From: a virus | Reading direction: 5' to 3' (one strand) | Virus record (IMG/VR): IMGVR_UViG_3300042463_001379 | Span: 1-22,331 of that record | Length of the DNA: 22,331 nucleotides | Shown: one piece after another, positions 1-6,566 of the stretch | How the letters are laid out: every line of letters begins with the position of its first letter | How positions within the stretch are numbered: position 1 is the first letter of the stretch | Position numbers and translations under genes: made by a program | The notes under the pieces: model-generated | Database searches by the model: none | What the model saw: only the letters and a program-made list of their open reading frames with translations | What the model was told of the DNA's origin: nothing

Positions 1-104
1 TCAATAGCGACGGCTGAGCTTTTTTGACTAGAACTATTTGTAATGCCAATCACTCCCGTGATTGCCATTATTCCGCTCGCCATATAGGCGAGCAAAGTCC
101 TCAA
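1..104 (-). CDS. Partial membrane-anchored small protein, N-terminus only
   Basis: The minus-strand frame starting at the TTG at 104-102 stays open to the window edge for 34 codons. An AAGGTGA Shine-Dalgarno-like sequence sits 7 nt upstream of it. The first ~22 residues (MRTLLAYMASGIMAITGVIG...) form a hydrophobic segment, followed by a Ser/Gln/Lys-rich stretch, as in a signal anchor or lipoprotein-like leader. It lies directly downstream of the secreted cell-wall hydrolase, so a lysis-related role (holin or spanin-like) is possible but not shown. The TTG overlaps the stop of a 15-codon ORF. A competing frame starting at the GTG at about 114 also reads as plausible protein for 26 codons before stopping, so the choice of frame is uncertain. 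Confidence 0.35.
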   Translation of the reverse strand, partial: MRTLLAYMASGIMAITGVIGITNSSSQKSSAVAI

Positions 105-148
105 GATACTTCACCTTGATAGGCCAACATTACAATAGAGATTTTCAT
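101..148 (-). CDS. 15-residue leader ORF with strong ribosome binding site
   Basis: The sequence AGGAGGAGATT precedes the ATG at 148-146 and overlaps the TAG stop of the cell-wall hydrolase gene. The ORF encodes MKISIVMLAYQGEVS and then stops at a TGA that overlaps a downstream TTG start (TTGA). Such a strong binding site for so short an ORF suggests a leader that hands ribosomes to the next gene. An undetected frameshift or sequencing error splitting a longer gene would look the same. Confidence 0.3.
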   Translation of the reverse strand: MKISIVMLAYQGEVS

Positions 149-157
149 AATCTCCTC

Positions 158-835
158 CTAATTTGTTCTACGGACACTCCAGTGTCCGAGTCCGTTTTTC
201 GAACTAACTAAAAGAAACTTGGCTACTCTAAGATTGCAATCAACGTTCCTTAAAACTTTTAGATTGCCAAATTCAGCTTCACACACTTCAGACGTGACAG
301 TTTTCCATGATGAATTGATTTGAAGCAACCCAGAGTCGTACGACCCATCTTTATTCAAGGTCCAAACAATCTTGCCGTTTTCCCAAATAGCGTTGACTGA
401 CTTTGGATTGCAACGCGACTCTCGCCAAGCAATGTACGAAAACACCTCGACTGGCTCAAGGCCATGCTCTGCGAATGAGGCTTCGTACTGTGGGCAGCGC
501 TTGCTCTTGTCGTACGAAATGTTGTACTTGATAACTGGCTTTGGCACCTTAGGTACGTTGGTTGTCGGAAGGCCATTCTTCTTTAAAACCGCGATATGAC
601 GCTTGCGAGTTAGTGGGCCATATAGCCCGTCAACCGAAACGCGGCCAATGGCGCGTTGGAGAGTTTTGACTCGCTCACTTCTCTCTTTGAACTTGTACTT
701 GGCAAGTAAAACGTCTTGAGCAACTTGGACAGTTTCAATTTCGTACTTTGTCATTGTTTGATTTTGTGCCATTGCCACATTAGTTACAGAACATAAACTG
801 ACTAAAGACAATAACAAGCCACTAAAAATTTTCAT
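158..835 (-). CDS. Secreted lysozyme/transglycosylase-like peptidoglycan hydrolase
   Basis: This 225-residue protein probably cleaves peptidoglycan glycan strands during lysis or entry. Residues 1-23 form a classic signal peptide with an Ala-Met-Ala cleavage site before Gln24. Residues ~55-90 resemble a short peptidoglycan-binding repeat (VDGLYGPLTRKRH). Residues ~115-222 resemble the SLT/goose-lysozyme fold: SYIAWRESRCNP places the likely catalytic Glu at 139, followed by YDSGLLQINSSW (~166-177) and a C-terminal N-x-x-A...G-x-x-HWS segment. The ATG at 835 has AAGGAGAAA upstream. The signal peptide suggests export by the host Sec system rather than through a holin. It could also be a cargo-type secreted hydrolase; the family call is from motifs only. 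Confidence 0.75.
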   Translation of the reverse strand: MKIFSGLLLSLVSLCSVTNVAMAQNQTMTKYEIETVQVAQDVLLAKYKFKERSERVKTLQRAIGRVSVDGLYGPLTRKRHIAVLKKNGLPTTNVPKVPKPVIKYNISYDKSKRCPQYEASFAEHGLEPVEVFSYIAWRESRCNPKSVNAIWENGKIVWTLNKDGSYDSGLLQINSSWKTVTSEVCEAEFGNLKVLRNVDCNLRVAKFLLVSSKNGLGHWSVRRTN

Positions 836-994
836 CGTATTTCTCCTTGGGAAAGGGGCAAGGGAAGTTATTGAGGTATTAGCAATTATACTCTACTCAC
901 TCAGGAAAAAAGGGACTCATCTATTATAAAAGTGATCATACCCTGGTATATATGGCTCTAAGAGGAAAAAAAGTGTTTTACCCATACACTGCAA

Positions 995-1029
995 GGGTTT
1001 GAGCAAGTTTCGCTAAAAACCCGCTTTTT
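995..1029 (+). terminator. Possible intrinsic terminator or end of a short transcript
   Basis: GGGTTT (995-1000) pairs with AAACCC (1017-1022), with an inner AGC/GCT pairing, and is followed by GCTTTTT. No gene lies upstream on the plus strand, so it could end a short non-coding transcript from the 944-952 promoter-like site or insulate the 1055 gene. The stem is weak. Confidence 0.3.
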
Positions 1030-1038
1030 AGAGACTTT

Positions 1039-1048
1039 TTGATAAAAT
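1039..1048 (+). promoter_or_regulatory. Extended -10 promoter candidate TTGATAAAAT
   Basis: TGA-TAAAAT fits an extended -10 element and lies only 6 nt before the ATG of the small basic ORF, so the transcript would be nearly leaderless. The same ten bases occur at 7589-7598 in front of the tail-fibre block. No good -35 is visible. Confidence 0.35.
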
Positions 1049-1054
1049 AAACAC

Positions 1055-1168
1055 ATGCGAAAAAATTCAGCCGGTGTAAGCAGTCAAAAGCTAAAAAGAG
1101 CTAAGAAGAACCAGCGTCGTATCACTCAAAAAAAGAAAAAGTACGCCGAAAAAGGCCCTTTCTCTTAG
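1055..1168 (+). CDS. Small very basic protein, 37 aa
   Basis: The ORF MRKNSAGVSSQ... is a 37-residue protein dominated by Lys, Arg and Gln (for example KLKRAKKNQRR and QKKKKYAEK), without Cys or hydrophobic segments. Such composition suggests nucleic-acid binding or a disordered tail, but the sequence shows no recognisable domain. It starts just after a TTGATAAAAT promoter-like sequence with no Shine-Dalgarno, so translation may be leaderless. It is separated from the downstream methyltransferase gene by ~100 nt containing strong inverted repeats. The gene is short and may not be real; even codon quality and the promoter placement are the main support. Confidence 0.4.
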   Translation: MRKNSAGVSSQKLKRAKKNQRRITQKKKKYAEKGPFS

Positions 1169-1186
1169 TAGAAACCAAACACGGGG

Positions 1187-1240
1187 AAACCCTTGGTGCA
1201 TAAGGCTTTCTGCCGTAAACCTTTAACATTAAGGGTTTAC
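1187..1240 (+). promoter_or_regulatory. Competing hairpins in leader of methyltransferase gene
   Basis: GTAAACCTTTAA (1215-1226) pairs with TTAAGGGTTTAC (1229-1240), making a 10-11 bp stem with one G-U and a tiny loop. AAACCCTT at 1187-1194 can instead pair with AAGGGTTT (1231-1238), and CCTT/AAGG (1191-1205) forms a third small hairpin. There is no T-run after the stem, so it is not a normal terminator. It could be an attenuator-like switch, a processing site or a protein-binding site. Confidence 0.35.
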
Positions 1241-1272
1241 ATAGGAAGTTGTACAAAACAATAAGGAAAGCC

Positions 1273-2256
1273 ATGGAAACAAACAAGCTCAAGCAAAACA
1301 TTAGTATTTCTACAGAACCCTGGCCAGAAGGTTTGTACCCGATGTCAGTCAGAATGAAAGATAGCAGACGGCGATACATGACTTCTGCGCATGTATCTAT
1401 TTCTCCGCTGCCGCCTCAGACTTTAGTGTACGAGACACGTGATAGCTTCCCAAGCGCTGGTGTAACTCTTGACAAAAATATTAGTCAGCTCAATCTACTT
1501 ATTCCGCCAGGGACGTACCAAGTCACCTGCGAAAAAGCTGATGAAAAGGTAACCACAGAAGTTACTGTTGTAGATCCACTAGCCGCTATTATCAGTAAGC
1601 CATGGAAAGATGGCCGTGACTTCTACTACCGAGACCAAAGATGGGATCGGTACATTCTTCGTGAAAACTCATATAATAGAGTTGTCATCAACGAAAATGA
1701 TAGAGTTCTTGACCTTGGCGCTCATATTGGCATTTTTGCACGAACAGCTCTTGCAGCAGGCGCAACAGTAGCTTGCTACGAACCTGAAGTAATTAACTAC
1801 AAGCTTCTGCAAATGAATGGCACCCTCTACGGTGACAAGTTTTTCTCGGTAAACTCTGCTGTCGTTGCTGATGATTCAGACTTTGCATTGGCAGGTTTTG
1901 CTTCCCTGTGGATCGATGCTGACGGTGACGGTGACTCCGGTCGCTCTGCTTTACATTCCTTGTATCGCACTCGAGGAGCGCGTCTACCTGTCAATGTTTC
2001 AGTTGTATCTTGGTCTCAAATACTTAAAGACTTTAACCCAACCATTCTTAAGGTTGACGTAGAAGGCGCTGAGCTGTCTTATGACTGGCGTGCTCTATCA
2101 GAATGTAATGACTTGCGCACAGTCGCGCTAGAAATTGAAAATAAGCAAAGCCAGGAAGACGACAAACAACGAATCATTGAGTCCCTCAAGGATCTTGGCT
2201 TTACTCTTATCAAAGAAACAAACGGCTGGTCAACGGTTCAACACTGGGAACGATAA
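1273..2256 (+). CDS. FkbM-family SAM-dependent methyltransferase
   Basis: FkbM-type enzymes transfer a methyl group from S-adenosylmethionine, often to hydroxyls of sugars or small molecules. The SAM-binding motif LDLGAHIG is at residues 146-153, followed by an acidic CYEPE strand, and the conserved late motif KVDVEGAE is at 260-267, ahead of an ALEIE strand. Residues ~1-110 form an extra beta-rich N-terminal part of unknown role. The ATG at 1273 was chosen because AAGGAAAG lies just upstream; a TTG at 1249 would add eight residues with no clear binding site. The recombinase gene follows after 2 nt. In phages such enzymes are usually linked to glycan or surface modification; the substrate cannot be read here. 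Confidence 0.75.
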   Translation: METNKLKQNISISTEPWPEGLYPMSVRMKDSRRRYMTSAHVSISPLPPQTLVYETRDSFPSAGVTLDKNISQLNLLIPPGTYQVTCEKADEKVTTEVTVVDPLAAIISKPWKDGRDFYYRDQRWDRYILRENSYNRVVINENDRVLDLGAHIGIFARTALAAGATVACYEPEVINYKLLQMNGTLYGDKFFSVNSAVVADDSDFALAGFASLWIDADGDGDSGRSALHSLYRTRGARLPVNVSVVSWSQILKDFNPTILKVDVEGAELSYDWRALSECNDLRTVALEIENKQSQEDDKQRIIESLKDLGFTLIKETNGWSTVQHWER

Positions 2257-2258
2257 GA

Positions 2259-2924
2259 GTGCCAAAAAAGAATACAAGCGAGATTGCTCTCTTGTATGCA
2301 CGTGTCTCTACTCAGATGCAAGTTAACGATGGCATGTCACTGGGCGCTCAGGAACGTGATCTTCGTCGCGCAGCCGAAATGGCTGGATTTACCGACTTCG
2401 AGCTTTTACGTGAAGAGGGCCGCTCTGGTAAATCAATCCAAGGACGCCCGGTCCTTCGTGACGCACTTGACAGATTAGACAGAGGCGACGCAGCTGCTTT
2501 GTTTGTAACGCGTATTGACCGCCTTGCAAGATCAACTCAGGACTTTCTAAGCATTGTAGATCGCGCTAACAAAAATGACTGGCGTATTGTCATGCTTGAC
2601 CTCAACCTTGACACGGCGACGTACCAAGGTCGCTTTGTTGTCACCATCATGAGCGCTCTTGCTGAAATGGAGCGTGGGATTATTGCAGAACGTCAGAAAG
2701 ATGTTCACAAGGATCGTAGGGAAAAGGGTCTTAAGTGGGGAGTAGATCTTGGACCCAAGCAGCGGATTACCGACGAGCTCTTTGTAAAAATCAAAGACTA
2801 CAGAACAGCCGGGATGTCATACAAGTCAATTGCTGACCGTCTCAACAAAGATGGAATTGCCACTGCCTTTGGCAAAAAGTGGTACCCAGCAACTGTCAAA
2901 CACTACATCGACAAAGACGGATAA
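2259..2924 (+). CDS. Small serine recombinase (resolvase/integrase family)
   Basis: The 221-residue protein starts at GTG, two bases after the methyltransferase stop. It has the resolvase catalytic core: LLYARVSTQ with nucleophile Ser17, GRSGKSIQGRP, and FVTRIDRLARS with the conserved Arg residues, followed by the long E-helix-like segment (IMSALAEMERGIIAERQ). Residues ~160-218 match the start of the recombinase DNA-binding region (SYKSIADRLNKDGI...WYPATVKHYI). Large serine integrases continue for 200 or more residues with a zinc ribbon and coiled coil; these are absent. It may therefore act as a resolvase/invertase, need partners, or be a truncated integrase. A 50-bp dyad resembling an attachment site begins 9 nt after its stop. 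Confidence 0.85.
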   Translation: MPKKNTSEIALLYARVSTQMQVNDGMSLGAQERDLRRAAEMAGFTDFELLREEGRSGKSIQGRPVLRDALDRLDRGDAAALFVTRIDRLARSTQDFLSIVDRANKNDWRIVMLDLNLDTATYQGRFVVTIMSALAEMERGIIAERQKDVHKDRREKGLKWGVDLGPKQRITDELFVKIKDYRTAGMSYKSIADRLNKDGIATAFGKKWYPATVKHYIDKDG

Positions 2925-2932
2925 AGAAAGGT

Positions 2933-2982
2933 GGCCGGAGGAGCAGTCTCAAAGCTGTGTAATCAAGACGCTCACTCCGGCC
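2933..2982. other. Candidate recombinase attachment or crossover site
   Basis: A 50-bp imperfect dyad is bounded by perfect 8-bp inverted repeats GGCCGGAG (2933-2940) and CTCCGGCC (2975-2982). When the two 25-bp half-sites are aligned from their ends, GTCT also matches at the same position in both. The central dinucleotide is GT (2957-2958). Size, terminal inverted repeats and position next to a serine recombinase fit an attP-type site. GAGGAGC (2938-2944) can also pair with GCTCCTC (2988-2994). A terminator for the minus-strand operon is the alternative: after the stem that strand reads ACCTTTCTTTA. Confidence 0.45.
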
Positions 2983-3031
2983 TAGACGCTCCTCTCCCAA
3001 AGCGCCAACCTTAGAAGGAAATAATACACTG

Positions 3032-3053
3032 AGTTACTGAAAAACTAGTAACT
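3032..3053. repeat. Inverted repeat overlapping stop of RHH-like gene
   Basis: AGTTACT (3032-3038) and AGTAACT (3047-3053) are perfect 7-bp inverted arms around an 8-nt spacer, and the right arm touches the stop codon of the minus-strand gene. No T-run follows on either strand. It could be a stabilising 3' stem or a protein-binding dyad. Confidence 0.4.
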
Positions 3054-3250
3054 TAAGAGATATTTTCTTCTGCAAATAAAGTAATTGCGTTGATCAAAAA
3101 CTGGTCAACTTTTAGGCCAACCGCGGCTGCGGTGGTTTCAATCATCTGAAACTCCCGGCGAGTATATCTTAGCGTTGTGATCTTCTGACCAGTTTTTGTA
3201 TACAAGGTAATCGTGTGTCTTCTAATAAGTAGATCAATAATCTTCTTCAT
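3053..3250 (-). CDS. Small ribbon-helix-helix-like protein
   Basis: This 65-residue protein begins with basic, beta-prone sequence (RRHTITLYTKTGQKITTLRYT), then has two amphipathic helices (REFQMIETTAAAVGL and VDQFLINAITLFAEE). That order of a strand and two helices is typical of small ribbon-helix-helix DNA-binding proteins, which dimerise and repress promoters, but it is not a firm match. Its ATG overlaps the stop of the primase/helicase gene in an ATGA junction, so it is probably translated by coupling and is the last gene of the replication operon. Repressor of replication genes is an inference. Confidence 0.5.
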   Translation of the reverse strand: MKKIIDLLIRRHTITLYTKTGQKITTLRYTRREFQMIETTAAAVGLKVDQFLINAITLFAEENIS

Positions 3251-5859
3251 CGAGCAAACCTTGTTGCTACGCCCCAGTCAACATCTCCAGTAGGGACAGA
3301 TCTTGGCATGAGCATTCTGCCCATGATCTCAGCTCGTGAACCAAGACCGTTAATGTCTAGGCCGCGTTCTGCCAACTTGCGTTGAAAGGCAATCTGTGTC
3401 ATTGGCTTTTCACCACGTTCTTCTGACCATACGCGATAAACTGCGTACAACGACTTAATCGGAGTAGACGCACCTTCAAGTTCTTTAGTTTCTTCAGTTA
3501 AAAAGAACCCAATACGATCTTCGTTCTTGCGATAAATCTCTGCTGCTTCACTAACAACTGAGCACCAGCCAAGCGCATCACGTTCGCTTGAACCAAGAAG
3601 CTTAATTGCACCTTCAACTGCCCAAGACAAAACTGCAGGCAGTCCACCTTCTGGGTCGAACAGGTAGTGCTTCAAATCTGGGTCTGGCTTTTCTGGAACC
3701 TTTGTCATTGGGATAGGACGAATACGACGCCACATGGCATCGTCAGAAATAATCGGACGGTGGTTAGTTGTAATCCAAAGCTTGGCACGCGATTGGAATG
3801 TAAACGGCTTTTCACCAGGTGAACGTGCTGAAATTTCAGATGAACCCGTTAACTTCTTAACTGAGTTTTCTTTCATGCGCTCAGACTCTGGCAATTCGTC
3901 TACCCACACAAGACGACGACCACGAAGTTCTGCCCAGTGGTAAAGATCTGACCCGTGCGCGTTCCCGTCACCTTGAGCAAGAATACTCGAGTCAAGTGGC
4001 CATGCGTATTGCGATGTTCCCATTGCTTTAACAAGAGCTTCAACAAGAGTGTTTTTACCAGAACCCGCCGGGCCATAAACCAAAAACATAATGTCGTAAG
4101 TGCGTAAACCTGTCAACGAGTAGCCAGCAGCTTTTTGGATCCACTCTTGCAGTTCTTTATCTCCGCCAGTAGCAAAATCAATAAATTGCTCCCAGCGAAC
4201 ATTACGAATACCGGGATTGTATGCAACAGGCGCTCGGCGCGTAATGTAAAGATCAGGGCGGCCACGAAGAAGCTCTCCCGTGCGTAAATCAATAACTCCA
4301 TTGGATACACCAAGCAATGTTTCATCACTGTCCCATGACTCGACAGCAACTTGCACACGCGGGTCGGACGTAGCGCTTTCAATCGAGCTATTTATGCGCG
4401 CGTTTGATTTTGCTTGCTGCGCCCAACGAATTACTTCCGACTGCTTATCAGCGTCGTCAAGATAGTGAACAACCTCACTTGCAATGATAGGCGCAACTTT
4501 TTTAGATAGCTCACGCATTTCGAGATTTTCAACGTCAGGCTTCCAATATCCGCCGTCCCAATGAAACCATCCAAGGCCTGGAGTGTATCTAATTGCGGGA
4601 CCAAAGGAGTCGACGAGTCGGCGTCCATTACCAGTGTCAGTAAGACTTCGTTTGCCTGGCTCCCCACCCTCTTCTGCACCAAGAGCATCTGGGTCAAGTG
4701 GTACATCGATGTTTTTGAGGCTAGTCGCTGACGATAACGAGTCGCCATCCACCATAGAGTTGTGAACAGCGCCACCAATAGTACCGGGAAGGTTGGTAGG
4801 TGCAATGTCCGGAGCAGAACTCTGCGCCGTCTGCCTTGCCTGCGTAGTAGTTGCACGACTCTCCTCTGTTGATTTGTTTGCCCATTCTTTAAGTCCGGGC
4901 CAGAGTCGTTCAGTCTTTGGATTGTCAGTTACAAATTGAATAGCACGACGGACGTGCATTAGCAAACCGCCAGGGCCTTCAAGCTCCAACGGTGGGCGAA
5001 CCTTTTCAGCATTAAAACGAATCATCATCGTTTCAACTGCAAGCTTACCTGCTTCAGTGTTTACTGGAAACTTATTAGCAAGTGCACAAGCAAGTGAATA
5101 AATATCTACAGCACGCGAACCCTCGTCGATACCGTCAGCAAGAAGACGATCAACATCAACGCGCTCGCCGGCAAAATCGAGTGAGTCTAAGAAACTCCAG
5201 TCACCTTCACCTAACGCTGTTTCCGGGCGCTTGCCTCGTTTACGAAGAGCTGCTAAAAGATCTTCAGGAGCTTGAGCTACTTCAATTTCCCATGGCGCTT
5301 TGCCTGGCGCCCATTCGTAGCAAACACCAGAAAAGTGACGTGACGGCGCAATAAGAACATAGCCATTGTGCTTAATATCAATTCCGCCAAGGCCAGCTTT
5401 TTTAAGATTGCCTACAAGAGCTTCTGACTCATCGCATTTATAAAACAAGTGACGACCGCGTTGAATTTTGCCACCCATTGAGTATTCACCAGTGATTGCT
5501 TCAACCGTCGGTGGAAGTGCACCTTCAACAAGAGCTTCAAACTTTTCAAATGAATCAGGACCGCCAGCACGAGGGTCAATATCAATTACAAAAAATCCAC
5601 TAGGGCGGCAAAACACTGCTGTGTTAAGCTCCGGATTTGCGTCCCACCACTGTTTTACGATGTTTACGTCTGGTGTTGCTTGATTATTCCATTCACCAAT
5701 ACTAGGATGCTTACCAACATCTTTAGGCTCGGCATGAGTGCCACCGCAAGTGCAACGACCACCTACGATCCCATAACATGGAAGCACATGCCAACCTTTG
5801 GCTGCGTACCATTCGGCTGCTGGTCCAAGTCTACCGTTTGCTTTATCCCATCCGCTCAC
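3247..5859 (-). CDS. Primase-polymerase / SF3 helicase replication protein
   Basis: This 870-residue protein combines primer synthesis and DNA unwinding at the phage replication origin. The N-terminal primase-polymerase (AEP-type) domain shows the three expected active-site motifs: VIDID with Asp93 and Asp95, RGRH with His137, and GIDIKHNGY with Asp161. Residues ~25-52 carry a Cys/His-containing segment ending GKHP that is typical of this group. The D5/P4-like helicase domain has Walker A GPAGSGKN (596-603), Walker B VWVDE (Asp654, Glu655) and a motif C-like KLWITTNHRP (Asn ~699), followed by a WRRIRPIP segment. A Ser/Thr-rich linker (~335-380) separates the halves. It overlaps both neighbours by 4 bp, which indicates a tightly coupled operon. 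Confidence 0.92.
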   Translation of the reverse strand: MSGWDKANGRLGPAAEWYAAKGWHVLPCYGIVGGRCTCGGTHAEPKDVGKHPSIGEWNNQATPDVNIVKQWWDANPELNTAVFCRPSGFFVIDIDPRAGGPDSFEKFEALVEGALPPTVEAITGEYSMGGKIQRGRHLFYKCDESEALVGNLKKAGLGGIDIKHNGYVLIAPSRHFSGVCYEWAPGKAPWEIEVAQAPEDLLAALRKRGKRPETALGEGDWSFLDSLDFAGERVDVDRLLADGIDEGSRAVDIYSLACALANKFPVNTEAGKLAVETMMIRFNAEKVRPPLELEGPGGLLMHVRRAIQFVTDNPKTERLWPGLKEWANKSTEESRATTTQARQTAQSSAPDIAPTNLPGTIGGAVHNSMVDGDSLSSATSLKNIDVPLDPDALGAEEGGEPGKRSLTDTGNGRRLVDSFGPAIRYTPGLGWFHWDGGYWKPDVENLEMRELSKKVAPIIASEVVHYLDDADKQSEVIRWAQQAKSNARINSSIESATSDPRVQVAVESWDSDETLLGVSNGVIDLRTGELLRGRPDLYITRRAPVAYNPGIRNVRWEQFIDFATGGDKELQEWIQKAAGYSLTGLRTYDIMFLVYGPAGSGKNTLVEALVKAMGTSQYAWPLDSSILAQGDGNAHGSDLYHWAELRGRRLVWVDELPESERMKENSVKKLTGSSEISARSPGEKPFTFQSRAKLWITTNHRPIISDDAMWRRIRPIPMTKVPEKPDPDLKHYLFDPEGGLPAVLSWAVEGAIKLLGSSERDALGWCSVVSEAAEIYRKNEDRIGFFLTEETKELEGASTPIKSLYAVYRVWSEERGEKPMTQIAFQRKLAERGLDINGLGSRAEIMGRMLMPRSVPTGDVDWGVATRFAR

Positions 5860-6071
5860 TTAGCTACACTCGTTTCGCATTGTAGCGAGGTAACCCAAAA
5901 CAGTGCGTCATCGTATGAAATGTAAACTCTGTCTCTTCCAGTCTCTGTCTTAGTTTTTAGTGCTGGCAGGGCACCGCTGGCTACAGCTCGTGCTACTACT
6001 CGTGCAGGTATTCCGTGCATCAATGCAACTCGGCGAATGCTGAGTCGTTTGCTGATGTCTGAGTTTTCCAT
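5856..6071 (-). CDS. Helix-turn-helix / excisionase-like DNA-binding protein
   Basis: The protein (71 residues from ATG 6071) looks like a MerR/excisionase-type winged helix: ISKRLSIRRVALMHGIPARV, AVASGALPALKT and RVYISYDDALFWV fit the usual order of HTH, 'lining up of a basic residue and wing', and final 'xxDxxxW' helix. It is the first gene of the replication operon and its stop overlaps the primase start (ATGA). An in-frame ATG at 6110 would give 84 residues, but that codon lies inside three tandem iterons and has no Shine-Dalgarno, so the inner ATG is preferred. Likely roles are origin binding, autoregulation through the iterons, or partnership with the recombinase; none is proven. Confidence 0.6.
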   Translation of the reverse strand: MENSDISKRLSIRRVALMHGIPARVVARAVASGALPALKTKTETGRDRVYISYDDALFWVTSLQCETSVAK

Positions 6072-6100
6072 GTTAAATGTCCGTCTCGGGAGAAGTTGTT

Positions 6101-6127
6101 TTTGTGACATTTGTGATATTTGTGACT
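6101..6127. repeat. Three tandem 9-bp iterons (TTTGTGAYW)
   Basis: TTTGTGACA (6101-6109), TTTGTGATA (6110-6118) and TTTGTGACT (6119-6127) are head-to-tail copies of one 9-bp unit. They lie at the head of the replication operon, right after a minus-strand promoter-like sequence. Operator or origin iterons bound by an operon protein is the simplest reading. Confidence 0.6.
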
Positions 6128-6132
6128 AGGTA

Positions 6133-6141
6133 ACTATAACA
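6133..6141 (-). promoter_or_regulatory. Extended -10 promoter candidate for replication operon
   Basis: The minus strand reads TGT-TATAGT here, an extended -10-like element. Transcription would begin around 6126, so that the three iterons would occupy the first transcribed bases and could block initiation when bound. No good -35 is visible. Confidence 0.3.
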
Positions 6142-6234
6142 ACCCAAAGTCTCTCTTACCGAACTAATAGAAGTTTTCTTAAGCATTTTTTTTTAACATC
6201 AAAGGTGGCAAGACTAAAAATTGTATCATAGGTT

Positions 6235-6287
6235 ACTACGGTATGTTCTGTAGTGTATACAATACATAGAACAGTATGTGGTACTGT
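6235..6287. promoter_or_regulatory. Cluster of operator-like dyads between divergent operons
   Basis: Several inverted repeats overlap here: ACTAC/GTAGT (6235-6254), TGTTCT/AGAACA (6244-6273) around the palindrome TGTATACA (6254-6261), and the perfect ACAGTA/TACTGT (6271-6287, 5-nt spacer). The cluster is in the ~200-nt gap between the minus-strand replication operon and the plus-strand HTH/phosphoesterase pair, where a shared operator would be expected. Confidence 0.5.
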
Positions 6288-6314
6288 TAGATTGTCTTTT
6301 AGTAAGGACTACAC

Positions 6315-6566
6315 ATGGAGGTTATTGTGGGATCGCTTTTTGACGATATAAAGAAAGAACAAGGACAAAAAGGCAATCGTTCCCGTATTGCTGAGATCCT
6401 TGAGTCATTGCCAGATGATGAAAGAAAAGACTTAGTCAAGGCGCTTGACGACCACAGTATTCCAGCATCAAATATTTCAAAGGCACTTGCTAAGCGTGGA
6501 CACAAGCTCGCTATCAATGTCATTAGCCGCTACCGTCGCGGAGAATTGTCAACAAAAATCAAATGA
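6315..6566 (+). CDS. Small HTH-like phage protein
   Basis: This protein of 83 residues from ATG 6315 (79 from GTG 6327) is mostly helical and charged. Its C-terminal third (NISKALAKRGHKLAINVISRYRRGEL) reads like a helix-turn-helix followed by a basic tail, as in small DNA-binding phage proteins. Two starts are possible: ATG 6315 with AAGG 7 nt upstream, or GTG 6327 with a stronger GGAGG 5 nt upstream. It is the first gene after the divergent operator region and its stop overlaps the metallophosphoesterase start (ATGA), so it probably regulates or assists that gene. It could equally be a DNA-packaging or recombination accessory; I do not recognise a named family. Confidence 0.55.
   Translation: MEVIVGSLFDDIKKEQGQKGNRSRIAEILESLPDDERKDLVKALDDHSIPASNISKALAKRGHKLAINVISRYRRGELSTKIK

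Larger units (their letters stand above)
836..1054. promoter_or_regulatory. Divergent intergenic control region
   Basis: This 219-nt gap separates the minus-strand hydrolase from the plus-strand genes. It holds a minus-strand TATAAT (885-890) that could drive the hydrolase, although no clear -35 is visible. On the plus strand there is an extended -10-like TGGTATATA at 944-952. ATACC-CT-GGTAT around 939-950 is a small dyad. No convincing protein-coding frame was seen. Confidence 0.3.

Noticed and set aside
1249-1272. TTG start extending the FkbM methyltransferase by eight residues
   Set aside because: The ATG at 1273 has a clear AAGGAAAG upstream, while the TTG has only a weaker GGAAG too close to it.
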